A stretch of 64,000 bases of DNA, from contig JADJLO010000015.1 of assembly GCA_016710075.1 (NCBI GenBank), forward strand, positions 62,001 to 126,000, given 5' to 3'. Each line of letters starts with the position of its first letter. Within the stretch, counting starts at the first letter, position 1. The translations under genes were made by a program, and so were the position numbers. Under the pieces are notes generated by a model, which saw only the letters and a list, made by a program, of their open reading frames with translations, did no database searches and had not been told where the DNA came from. This document shows positions 12,890 through 20,963 of the stretch, piece by piece. The stretch comes from Acidobacteriota bacterium (lineage in GTDB: Bacteria > Acidobacteriota > Blastocatellia > RBC074).

Positions 12890-13171
12890 ATGCGAGCCAT
12901 GGACGAAAGAGACTATTACACCGAACGCATGGAGACTAAAACGGCCACTTACACTTGCCCAAAGTGCCGTGAGTCAGGCGAATTCGAAATCCGATGGCTC
13001 AGGCGAAGCCGGAAAAAAGAACTGCCCCGCGGCGCAAGCCAGCTTGATCGCGCCAAATTCGCCAAGGCCCGAGATTACATGGTCAGGGTCGATGATATGA
13101 TTTTCTGCCCCAATCAACGTTGTCGCAGCAGATTCGAGATTCCGAATTCACAAACAGTTGTCTTTGTATAA
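12890..13171 (+). CDS. small zinc-ribbon protein of unknown function
   Basis: ATG at 12890 follows GGGAG. The protein has 93 residues with two Cys pairs: CPKC near residue 22 and a later CPNQRC. These probably form a treble-clef or rubredoxin-like zinc site. The intervening stretch RWLRRSRKKELPRGASQ is strongly basic, which would suit nucleic-acid binding, but no family is recognised. An upstream in-frame start at 12779 lacks a ribosome binding site. A terminator hairpin follows at 13188. Confidence 0.65.
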   Translation: MRAMDERDYYTERMETKTATYTCPKCRESGEFEIRWLRRSRKKELPRGASQLDRAKFAKARDYMVRVDDMIFCPNQRCRSRFEIPNSQTVVFV

Positions 13172-13187
13172 CAATGTGGGAATTGAA

Positions 13188-13241
13188 AAAACCGGGAGAG
13201 CCCTGGACGAATCCTGTTTCGTCCTTCGCTCTCCCGGTTTT
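13188..13241 (+). terminator. intrinsic terminator
   Basis: aaaaccgggagag pairs perfectly with ctctcccggtttt (13 bp). The apical region forms a second stem (gacgaa/ttcgtc). A short T-run ends the right arm. It separates the zinc-ribbon gene from the next gene. Confidence 0.8.
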
Positions 13242-13260
13242 CAGTTGTGTCGTGTGAAAT

Positions 13261-13548
13261 ATGAAAATCGAACAGTTCGAAGAAAGTCTCAGGGATGATG
13301 CCCCGCCGGCAGAATTAAACTCATACCTCAAAGCTCTCTGGTATGACGCCCGCGACGACTGGAAAAAAGCCCACGAGATCGTCCAGGATTTGAATGACCG
13401 GAATGCCGCCTGGATTCACGCCTACCTTCACCGCAGGGAGGGAGACGAGGGCAACGCCTCTTACTGGTACCGTCAGGCCTCAAAACCATTTCCCACAGGT
13501 ATCAAACTCGAAGACGAATGGCGGGATATTGTCACCTGTCTTATGTGA
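13261..13548 (+). CDS. conserved small protein of unknown function (tetratricopeptide-like feel)
   Basis: The 95-residue protein contains LKALWYDARDDWKKAHEIVQ and NAAWIHAYLHRREGDEGNAS-YWYRQASKPFP. These segments match a widespread uncharacterised bacterial protein I recognise by pattern, not by name. The helical repeats with W/Y-A spacing resemble a single TPR-like unit. Its 3' end lies 19 bp from the broken RHS fragment on the opposite strand, so it marks the left boundary of the RHS accessory block. No function is assigned. Confidence 0.7.
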   Translation: MKIEQFEESLRDDAPPAELNSYLKALWYDARDDWKKAHEIVQDLNDRNAAWIHAYLHRREGDEGNASYWYRQASKPFPTGIKLEDEWRDIVTCLM

Positions 13549-13566
13549 TGACATTGATTCCGGCTC

Positions 13567-13752
13567 GTACGGATCGAACTCTCCGCGATAGACCATCGTT
13601 CCGTTCTGGTCCGTCATCCGGCCCGAATTCCCAAGATGGTTCGTGTGCAGCCAGTAGAGATTCCCGTCCGGCGTCCTTTCGGCCAGCAGCTTGCCGCCCG
13701 CGTAGATGTAGGCTCGGTAGACCCCTTGCGTCGAATTGACCTCCAGGTGCAA
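13567..13752 (-). pseudogene. truncated RHS core remnant (module C)
   Basis: The minus strand encodes VYRAYIYAGGKLLAERTPDG then NLYWLHTNHLGNSGRMTDQN and GTMVYRGEFDPY, the RHS/YD-repeat core. Homology to the other two copies in this block stops at about 13567, where they continue GNLVYEWG. It has no tip domain and no start, so it is a decayed or truncated module. The nucleotide sequence is nearly identical to 15307-15428 and 17120-17242. Confidence 0.85.
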
Positions 13753-13913
13753 GCATTCTTTAATTCAAGCGAAATGTGACATTGGCAAGCTAATTACAAA
13801 ATTTCTGACACGTCCAGAACCCTCTTTCCAATCAGGCCTGCGGATCAGTTTGGGATTCATAACCAAACTCTAAAACGGACGAGAGGTTAACCTATTTATG
13901 CAATACACTATAG

Positions 13914-14365
13914 CTATTTAGCAGGCAGTTTTTTATATGAAATTACGATTAGGCCATCTGATATACAATTATCGAATGACTTGGGTCTTTCTGTGACATC
14001 ATTTAGACCGTAACAAATAGTCAGGATATCACCTCTCACTATATAAAGGGATCGGCTAATCTGCTTTCCTTTTATTAAATCAATTCCTTTAGGGTTAATA
14101 TTTGGTGATAAAGTATAGGTTCCTGTTACGGTATGAGGATTTCGATCATATGGTGGTGGAAACTTAAAACTCCATCGATCGCCAGTTATGGTCAGAGTAG
14201 GCTTTGGAACAGAGTGTCCTTTAAATGATCCAGCAGAAATATCAATATCTCTATGCATTCCCCAACCATACTCCAAGAGCCTTGAAGCTGTTCCATTTCA
14301 ATTCTAGCCTCAGACGCACTTTGTCTTACAAGAAATATCAAAAGCCCGATTATTATCAATTTCAT
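13914..14365 (-). CDS. candidate immunity protein for RHS module B, TIGR03067-like (frame broken near 14260)
   Basis: ATG at 14365 after GAGAGGGTAAA opens MKLIIIGLLIFLVRQSASEA, a signal peptide, followed by EQLQGSWSMV. Restoring one G in the C4 run on the + strand (14260-14263) continues into the frame HRDIDISAGSFKGHSVPKPT ... TGTYTLSPNINPKGIDLIKG ... ISYKK. The order LQGSW - GTYxLxxxxxPKxID - L matches TIGR03067-type lipocalin-like domains expanded in Planctomycetes and Acidobacteria. It lies about 60 bp after the metallopeptidase tip, which is the usual place for an immunity gene. That role is inferred. Base composition is clearly AT-rich. Confidence 0.6.
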
Positions 14366-14424
14366 TTTACCCTCTCTCAATTTGATAAAATTGCTTAGAA
14401 GTAATTGCATTTCACTCTCAAACT

Positions 14425-15672
14425 CTATTGTTGTGTCTTTGGGCATCCTTTTTCTTGCCAAATAAGCATATTTACACTTGATAGGGAACCAGTAATATCA
14501 AGAACTATATCAGCCCTCTCTTTTAAATTCATCTACTAGCCATGGATCATCTTTATTGTAATAAACGTGAAGATATTCATGAGCAAGAGTTAATTCTAGA
14601 TTCCCTTATCAAAATCCTTCCCTAAGATTATTGCTTCCTGCTTATAGGTCACGGCGTCTGTACTTTGGGTGGTCTTGTTAAAGTAATCAATGTACTTTCT
14701 ATTTTGCGGATCAGATGCAACATTCGGATCATTTAAATTAATAACTTTAAGCGACCGATGTTTTCCAGTAACGAGAGCATCCAAAGCCTTCTGAAAATTA
14801 CTGCCAAACATGATTTCTTTGCAGTTATTATTTAATCTTTCGACTGTTTCTTTTACTTGTTGGCTCGCAGAACTCTGCGGCTCGCCCCCTCCACTTCTGC
14901 CAGTTGGATCTTTTGTGAAACCATCCTTTGTAAATGATGTCCAATCTGCACCTCCTCCACTTCCACCACCCATGCCAACACCTCCACCACCCATGCCAAA
15001 TCCATACCAAAATGGCGCATATGTCGTCTGGCAAAGAAAAGACCCGGGATATCTGCAAGTTTCAAGTCCTGTTGGGTCAATATAATTGACGGGATCATTC
15101 CCTGTATAGGAGTAAAGATTTAGACTTTGCGGCTCTTGCGGATCTGCTGCCAACAATTTTGCCGGATCCGGCTGGATAAACCTGCCCCTCCCAGGCCCGT
15201 ACATCCTCGCATTCGCGTAATCGAGTCCGGTGTTGCTATCCCGCTCATACCCCGTGAACTTCCTCGTATTGAGCCCCGCCGTGCCCCATTCATAGACCAG
15301 GTTCCCGTACGGATCGAACTCTCCGCGATAGACCATCGTTCCGTTCTGGTCCGTCATCCGGCCCGAATTCCCAAGATGGTTCGTGTGCAGCGAGTAGAGA
15401 TTCCCATCCGGAGTCCTTTCGGCCAGTAAACAGATGGTGGGTGTAGAATCTGGTGAGATGCTCGCAGTCTCCTGGATCTATTTTCATTATTCAGAATGGA
15501 TCACTTTTACATGTTCGTTCACATCCCCATCGTACCCGTAGCTGCTCGTCCCCGAGCTTCCTGTCGCCGTCGGGAGCCGGTTCGCACCGTCATAGCAATA
15601 TGTCCATCCCGGAGCGGAGGTCATGTTCCCGGCCTGGTCGTATCCGAAGGCGGCTCCGGTGCTGTCGCTCAC
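14425..15672 (-). CDS. orphan RHS module B with HExxH metallopeptidase tip (several frame breaks)
   Basis: Pieces in order: YD-repeat fragment (15672-15487, GYDQAGNMTSAPGWTYCYDG), RHS core from about 15432 (LLAERTPDGNLYSLHTNHLG ... ARMYGPGRGRFIQPDP, SLNLYSYTGNDPVNYIDPTG), then a Gly-rich linker. A variable tip follows. One frame stops at 14596. Restoring a G in the C3 run at 14603-14605 continues LELTLAHEYLHVYYNKDDPW, which contains an HEYLH zinc-protease motif. A second repair at 14514-14516 carries it to a stop at 14425. The core is GC-rich and the tip AT-rich, as in polymorphic toxins. No start or secretion signal is seen, so it is probably a displaced C-terminal cassette. Confidence 0.75.
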
Positions 15673-15746
15673 TACCGGGTCGTCGCCGGTGCTCCCGCTC
15701 TGTCATCCGTTTACACAATATTCTGACAGGTCTCTGATTTCATTTA

Positions 15747-16243
15747 TTATGGCTTCTTTTTCCAGGGGCCAGGTTTAAGCCATTCTTTATAAAGCCTGTC
15801 ATATTCCTCTTCACTGATATTTATTAAACCTAAAATTCTTTCTTTCCATTCTGAGGCAAGTAGCTACTCTATATCCGTATATATCAGTTAATGATGAAAA
15901 AAATCGATGCCGATTCCAAAGCTAAGTACATACTTTTCATTGCGGTAACACTGCAAATCCAGAAAAGGTTGGGTAATAGTGCCCCTCGATCAGATTCCGA
16001 CTCCCAATTGTTTATATTATTCGATTTCTCGTTAATATACGAAGTCACTTTAACAATTACATTATCATCGGAAATTATTGCAAGTATGTCATCGCCTTTA
16101 TCTGACACCTTGCCTGGCAATCTGACAACTATCCTATTCACGGAGTCTAACTGATTCTTTAATACTTTTTCAGAATCCTGTTTCGATTGACAGAAAGGCA
16201 GACTAACTACTATCAATAATACAGTAATGCATAATCTTAACAT
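15747..16243 (-). CDS. candidate immunity protein for RHS module A (frame breaks near 15970, 15895, 15860)
   Basis: ATG at 16243, preceded by TGTGAGGCG, begins MLRLCITVLLIVVSLPFCQS, a signal peptide possibly with a lipobox Cys. The first frame ends at 15884. Repairing T-runs gives a continuous protein passing through NLFLDLQCYRNEKYVLSFGI and ILGLINISEEEYDRLYKEWL, ending KPGPWKKKP at 15747. It starts 7 bp after the stop of the RHS tip on the same strand. Position, size and AT-rich composition suggest an immunity protein exported to protect the envelope. No family is recognised. Confidence 0.55.
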
Positions 16244-16250
16244 AATCGCC

Positions 16251-17272
16251 TCACAGTAAATTGTGCCCCCATCCAGGAGCAATGATTTTTGTGTTATTGT
16301 ATAAAATTCGATAAAGTCCAGTAGTGATACCTGCATTACGTAATAGACTATATGCGTAAGCATTACTATTATTTACGTTATCACCCCTTTGTAATACTGG
16401 CAATTGATAAGGTAACTCTTTTGAATTGATTTTATCTTTGGCATCATCAAATGCTTTTCTAAAGCCGTCACAATTTCCTGGAAAGGTGACCGAGATACTT
16501 ATCCGATCCTCTTCTGGAGCTTTATTAAATAAATTGTAATCGACGTCTCCTGGTTCCCAACCATTTACTTTTCCTATCAATATGCCGGGAGATACAAGGT
16601 TGCCAGATGGAAATGCATGATGCACTATATTCCAAGCACCATCAGATTGCTGAACTAATATAAATAAATGATAATAATCAAAACCCTCTAACCCTTTAAT
16701 TTTTCTTCCGCCAAGGGTTATCATGCAATCAACTACAAATTGTGGCTCAGGAAGCTGTTCTCCAGGGCCATATTCCGGATAAGGAAGATCGAAGAACCCA
16801 CCCCAGCCTCCGCCACAGGTATTCCCGACATAAATATTGTCGATGTAGATCTGCTGGCACCAGGGATTGGCAAGGAAGTTTCCTGAAGGGTCGATTGAAT
16901 TGACCGGATCGTTGTTGACATAGCTGTACCTGTTGAGACTGGCGGGGTTATTCCTGTTCGCCCCTTGAGCCCCGCTGGATCGGGCTGCATGAAGCGTCCC
17001 CTCCCAGGCCCGTACATCCTCGCATTCGCGTAATCGAGTCCGGTGTTGCTGTCCCGCTCATATCCCGTGAACTTCCGCGTATTGAGCCCCGCCAAGCCCC
17101 ATTCATAGACCAGATTCCCGTACGGATCGAACTCTCCGCGATAGACCATCGTTCCGTTCTGGTCCGTCATCCGGCTCGAATTCCCAAGATGGTTCGTATG
17201 CAGCCAGTAGAGATTCCCGTCCGGAGTCCTTTTGGCCAGCAGATCTATTCTGATCACTATTATTGTGCCCAA
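16251..17272 (-). CDS. orphan RHS module A with NlpC/LRAT-like tip (frame broken at 16970-16973)
   Basis: The RHS core (LLAKRTPDGNLYWLHTNHLG through ARMYGPGRGRFMQPDP) occupies about 17242-16980. A C4 run at 16970-16973 has lost one base; restored, it reads NRNNPASLNRYSYVNNDPVN then SIDPSGNFLANPW and joins the frame 16724-16251. The tip has EGFDYYHLFILVQQSDGAW and later NVNNSNAYAYSLLRNAGI. This His-then-(Cys/Ser) order resembles permuted papain-like tips, but the expected Cys is Asn/Ser, so catalysis is uncertain. An immunity candidate follows after 7 bp. The module begins inside the last codons of the lipoprotein gene, with no clear ribosome binding site. Confidence 0.75.
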
Positions 17273-18279
17273 TGTTGCCCAAAATCAGAGGTCTTAAGGC
17301 GTATCAGGCTTTCAGTTTTTTTCGGATCTGGTCTTAATGTCATAATGCCTGTTCCCTGATCTGAAATACTGATTTCTTGTATCAATCCTGGATCGCAACA
17401 CTCCCATTCAGGTAGTTTTCTCTCTCCATCCCATAAGTGCCAGGTTCGCCCGCCATCCAGTGTTACTGAATACATCCAGCCAAGATAGACATAGGCGATT
17501 CTGTCATTGAATATTTGTACCAGTTTTCGGTTGAATTCTACTGGTTTATCGGGAAGGATGTTGAAAACAATGCTGGTACTCCGATAATCACCAATCATTC
17601 GGGGCACTGTAAATGTGTAGTAACGGCCTTTTGGCTCGACATTATAGATATCGTAGGCCTCCAAGGTGATCTTACCTGGTGCCCATGGAAATTCATGGGT
17701 CTCGATATTATATTTTCCTTCCCTCCAGGTCGCCCCTCTTAAAACGACCTTTTTTATCTCATTTGGTTTAATCAAATCAGGAGCGAAGGAATATTCGACA
17801 TTGTATCCTCTGCTACTCCTGTCCTCTCCTTTGTTCGGGTCTATTGATGACTCCGAAGGCACAATGAAATAATTAGCATCATAATAATGAAGTCTTGAAG
17901 AATACCAAGGTGATGGAGAGGGTGAAGGGTTAGATCCAATCGGCAATGGCTCTCTATAACTCCAATCAGTATACTTTTTAAGCGATGCTATATGATATGC
18001 GTCAAGCAACCTTTTATCTGTAAATAGCATAACATCGGAGGCATTATCGATTTTAAGTCCTCTTTTATAATGCCATAAGAACAAACGATGTATATTTTTT
18101 TGATTATAATATTCTGGTTCGATAAAAATCACTGAAGCCTTCTCATTTTCCATAATGAAAGGGAAATCGGGTTGGGCCGGTCCAGTTTTTTCTTTAGATG
18201 GTCGACTACATGAGATTAAACCGGTCATAATTATCAATAAAATTAACAAATAAGTTCTCATCATTTGAAGGCTGCGCAT
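17260..18279 (-). CDS. lipoprotein of unknown function with Asp-box motif
   Basis: AGGAGGACAATT before the ATG at 18279 is a strong ribosome binding site. The N-terminus MRSLQMMRTYLLILLIIMTG ends in lipobox LISC. The 339-residue mature part contains VTLDGGRTWHLWDG, an Asp-box (SxDxGxTW) typical of beta-propellers, and a weaker copy SDFGQHW at the end. No family is recognised. It abuts RHS module A and is AT-rich like the tips. It may be the immunity gene left from a lost upstream RHS tip, but this is only inferred from position. Confidence 0.65.
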   Translation of the reverse strand: MRSLQMMRTYLLILLIIMTGLISCSRPSKEKTGPAQPDFPFIMENEKASVIFIEPEYYNQKNIHRLFLWHYKRGLKIDNASDVMLFTDKRLLDAYHIASLKKYTDWSYREPLPIGSNPSPSPSPWYSSRLHYYDANYFIVPSESSIDPNKGEDRSSRGYNVEYSFAPDLIKPNEIKKVVLRGATWREGKYNIETHEFPWAPGKITLEAYDIYNVEPKGRYYTFTVPRMIGDYRSTSIVFNILPDKPVEFNRKLVQIFNDRIAYVYLGWMYSVTLDGGRTWHLWDGERKLPEWECCDPGLIQEISISDQGTGIMTLRPDPKKTESLIRLKTSDFGQHWAQ

Positions 18280-18835
18280 AATTGTCCTCCTGATGACCCG
18301 AGCCGGTCATCGTTCGTTTGGCTGTCGGCTGCAGCCGCCTGGCTATGGCGACTGATGGAAACTATGCTCAAATAATCGATTCATTTCAGTCGAAGTAAAA
18401 TCGTTGAATCAGAATATGGAGGAACGGGCAATCGATGGTCTTTTATCTTTTGTTTGTTTTAATGGCGGGCGCAATATAGCAGATCGGGACGTGGCGATGT
18501 CAAGGAATTTAATTTACTCCTCCATTGCAGAAAAGGCCCTGTTAGTTAAAAGTTTGTAGCAGCGCATTTTCCCAAATCGCATCAAATTTGCGACCTCCAT
18601 GGAGTCCGCCTGTTTTCAATGATCCACGTATCATCGGTTCATGCTTTAAACTTTCCGCAACGGAGATTTACTCATGTTACGCAGATGAATATTCCTGAAT
18701 CGATTTTACACATTCCGTTGAAGTCGCTCTAACAGCCGGCGAAGCGGGTGGCAGCATGTATCCCAGGGTTCGCGGTTTGTGGGCTAGTCAAATCAAAATA
18801 AAGAATACTCCGTGCGTAACATCAGGTCTTTAATG
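18280..18835. other. gene-free spacer between the RHS block and the stress island
   Basis: No frame here has a credible start and family signal on either strand. No tRNA, strong hairpin or repeat-family member was seen. The RHS-facing end (18290-18360) is GC-richer. The rest is mixed. Confidence 0.5.
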
Positions 18836-19261
18836 CTATTCGCTCCATTGTTCGCAGACGCCGGTGACTTGATCAGGTTTGATCCGGAAGACGATGCTCT
18901 GGACCGATTGCCTGTTCATGCCGGCCTCGACCGGGGTCAAATGCGGCATATGCCTGAAGAGCATGGCCAGAGCTGTATCGTGTTCGGCGACGGCAGTCAA
19001 TTCTTCATACCTGCCAAAAACGATCACGCTTCGCCAGTTGTATTCATCCTTGATCTCATCGACCTGGAGGCAGACATTGGGATTTGCGCGTAGCATCTCG
19101 ATCTTTCTGCCTGGAAGCGAGTGGACGTAGATGTGCTTGCCGTCGAAAAAATAATGAATCGGAATGACGTAGGGAGCGTCATTGAGGCAGCAGCCCATCC
19201 GTCCTATTTTCATCTCTTCGAGCAGCTTGAGCGATTCCTGCTCTCCCAACTGAATCAACAT
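18836..19261 (-). CDS. pyridoxamine 5'-phosphate oxidase-like split-barrel flavoprotein
   Basis: The 141-residue protein shows the FMN-binding split-barrel pattern: EMKIGRMGCCLNDAPYVIPI, HYFFDGKHIYVHSLPGRKIE and NPNVCLQVDEI. The family includes nitroimidazole-resistance (NimA-like) proteins, which bind FMN or haem. It is the last gene of a minus-strand unit after two universal stress protein genes (31 bp gap). Proteins of this type commonly accompany universal stress proteins in low-oxygen clusters. Confidence 0.85.
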   Translation of the reverse strand: MLIQLGEQESLKLLEEMKIGRMGCCLNDAPYVIPIHYFFDGKHIYVHSLPGRKIEMLRANPNVCLQVDEIKDEYNWRSVIVFGRYEELTAVAEHDTALAMLFRHMPHLTPVEAGMNRQSVQSIVFRIKPDQVTGVCEQWSE

Positions 19262-19291
19262 GTATTGCGACTCCGTATCTGATTATCGGCG

Positions 19292-19738
19292 CTACTTCTG
19301 TCTGATTACTTCAACCGAACAGTGGGCATGCGTCGCCACGGCATGAGAGACCGAACCCAGAATAAACTTCTTGAGTCCCCTGTATCCGTGAGATCCAAGT
19401 ACGATCAGATCGGCTCCCCATTTTTCAGCTTCATCGAGGATGACGTCTCTGGCTGGGCCATCGAGGACCTCGCTTATGACTTTCAGATTTGGGTCAACCC
19501 CTGATTTAAAAAGTTCCAGTGACGATTTGATGGCATCGTGCGCCTGATCGCGGGCGATCTTATCCAGTTCGGCGTAATAGTTTTCGGGCAGTACCCAGGT
19601 ATCGGTTGTGGGTATGTACGCCGGCTCGACCGATGAAACAATTCTGAGTTCGCTGCCTGGAGGCCAGGGTCTCGCAGCAACCGAAGCGGCTGCGGCCTTG
19701 CTGCAATCCGAACCGTCAACTGCCAACAGGATTTTCAT
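19292..19738 (-). CDS. universal stress protein, ATP-binding type
   Basis: 148 residues, opening MKILLAVDGSDCSKAAAASV, with the C-terminal nucleotide loop GSHGYRGLKKFILGSVS that fits G-2x-G-9x-G-S/T of ATP-binding UspA domains. The ribosome binding site GGAGGGTGAATT precedes the ATG. It lies 17 bp downstream of the tandem USP gene and should be co-transcribed with it. It is very similar to the USP at 21993, suggesting local duplication. Confidence 0.93.
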   Translation of the reverse strand: MKILLAVDGSDCSKAAAASVAARPWPPGSELRIVSSVEPAYIPTTDTWVLPENYYAELDKIARDQAHDAIKSSLELFKSGVDPNLKVISEVLDGPARDVILDEAEKWGADLIVLGSHGYRGLKKFILGSVSHAVATHAHCSVEVIRQK

Positions 19739-19755
19739 AATTCACCCTCCATTTT

Positions 19756-20657
19756 CTATTTCTCCACGACATTGGGTTTTAACGGCCTTGCTATGAGCAC
19801 CGGGCAAGGGGACTGGCGCAGGACACGGTCCGAATTTGATCCGAACAATGCATGCATGGCAAAACCTGCTCCATGAACCCCCATGCAGATGAGATCTACC
19901 TCCTTGTCCTGTGCGTACATCAGAATCTCTCTATAGGGTTGTCCCGATCTGACCACCTGGTAGACCTTGCTCCAGAGGAAGACTTCAGGAGGCACGGATT
20001 GCTGCAGCCTCTCGGCGGCTTCGTGAAATGCGTCGGCTTCGCCCGGAGGCATCGACTTGAGAGCATCTTTTGAACTGTATGGCATCACGTGTATCAGGTG
20101 AAGTTCCGCCTGGTATTCCTGCGCCAGCAGCGTCGCATAAGAGAATGCCAGCTCGGAATCGAGTGAGAAATCCAGAGCCACGAGAATCCGGTTGAGATCT
20201 ATTTCACCCGTCGTCTTACCAACCCACTCACGTTCATTCGGATGAGTCACGAGTACCGGGCAGGGGCCGTCCGGCAGATGGCTTCCGCTGTAGAGCCCAG
20301 CAGCGCCGCCGCCACCGGTCTTCGTCTTGAACACATGACGATCAGATCGATGTGCAGGTTGGCAGCAGCCTGGGTTATCGCCGTGTCGGGGTCCCCCTCG
20401 ATAATCAGTGCTTCGTAGTTGATGGATTGCGGGCCTGCAAGGGTCAGATGCGACATGACGGCATCGTCGATCTTTTTGGTCAAGGCATCGAGCGCTTCTT
20501 CACGGGTCTGCCAATATTCCAACCCCCCAGGTTCAATGCAATGACAGACATAAAGCTTCGCTTCATACGACTTTGCCAGAGCAATTGAATATCTCAGCGA
20601 CCTTTCGGATGCCACCGACAGATCAATCGGACACCAGATGTTGTTAAATCTGATCAT
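19756..20657 (-). CDS. tandem-domain universal stress protein (frame broken at 20263-20266)
   Basis: The first frame (start MIRFNNIWCPIDLSVASERS at 20657) holds USP domain 1. The second (to 19756) holds domain 2 with GVHGAGFAMHALFGSNS. Restoring one base in the G4 run at 20263-20266 joins them through RTAPCPVLVTHPNE and gives about 300 residues, the usual two-domain length. Domain 1 lacks the glycine loop and domain 2 has it. An upstream in-frame start at 20693 exists, but GCGAGAATAG favours 20657. A sigma-54-type promoter lies at 20720-20735, predicting a leader of about 50 nt. Confidence 0.88.
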
Positions 20658-20719
20658 ATCTATTCTCGCTGTTTGAAACGCAACGACCTCCATACGAAGA
20701 TTCCACTCTTACAAACCTC

Positions 20720-20735
20720 AGCAATGACTGTGCCG
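20720..20735 (-). promoter_or_regulatory. sigma-54 (-24/-12) promoter match before the USP operon
   Basis: The minus strand reads CGGCACAGTCATTGCT. GG and GC dinucleotides have the required 10-bp gap, and GGCAC-N5-TTGC is a near-consensus sigma-54 site. Start-site spacing suits the gene at 20657. Confidence 0.75.
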
Positions 20736-20874
20736 CATCCTAAGTTTAATGTTTTGAATGGTTAGTTGAGAGAATCTGCGAAATTTAACTCTAAAGGTGG
20801 TGGAAAATACGCAGTCATGCGTCCATTTCGACAGCCTGAAGAACCTTACCGCCGTTAATCCAGACCAGTTTCAA

Positions 20875-20890
20875 TGGTGTGAGATTTGCT
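20875..20890 (+). promoter_or_regulatory. sigma-54 (-24/-12) promoter match before the phosphoribosyltransferase
   Basis: TGGTGTGAGATTTGCT keeps the invariant GG and GC at correct spacing, with a weaker -24 box (GGTGT). The predicted start site near 20901 lies about 60 nt before the gene. Confidence 0.6.
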
Positions 20891-20963
20891 TGAATTTATC
20901 TTGAAGATGATTCGCTTTGAAGTCAGTTTATTGATTTGAATTGAGATGAAAGGTATTCCAGTC

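Noticed and set aside
14810..15085. Pro/Met-rich + strand frame over RHS module B
   Set aside because: It is the antisense of the Gly-rich linker of the RHS module.
13567..17242. RHS direct repeats as insertion-sequence ends
   Set aside because: The repeats encode the RHS core in frame and there is no transposase; core duplication explains them.
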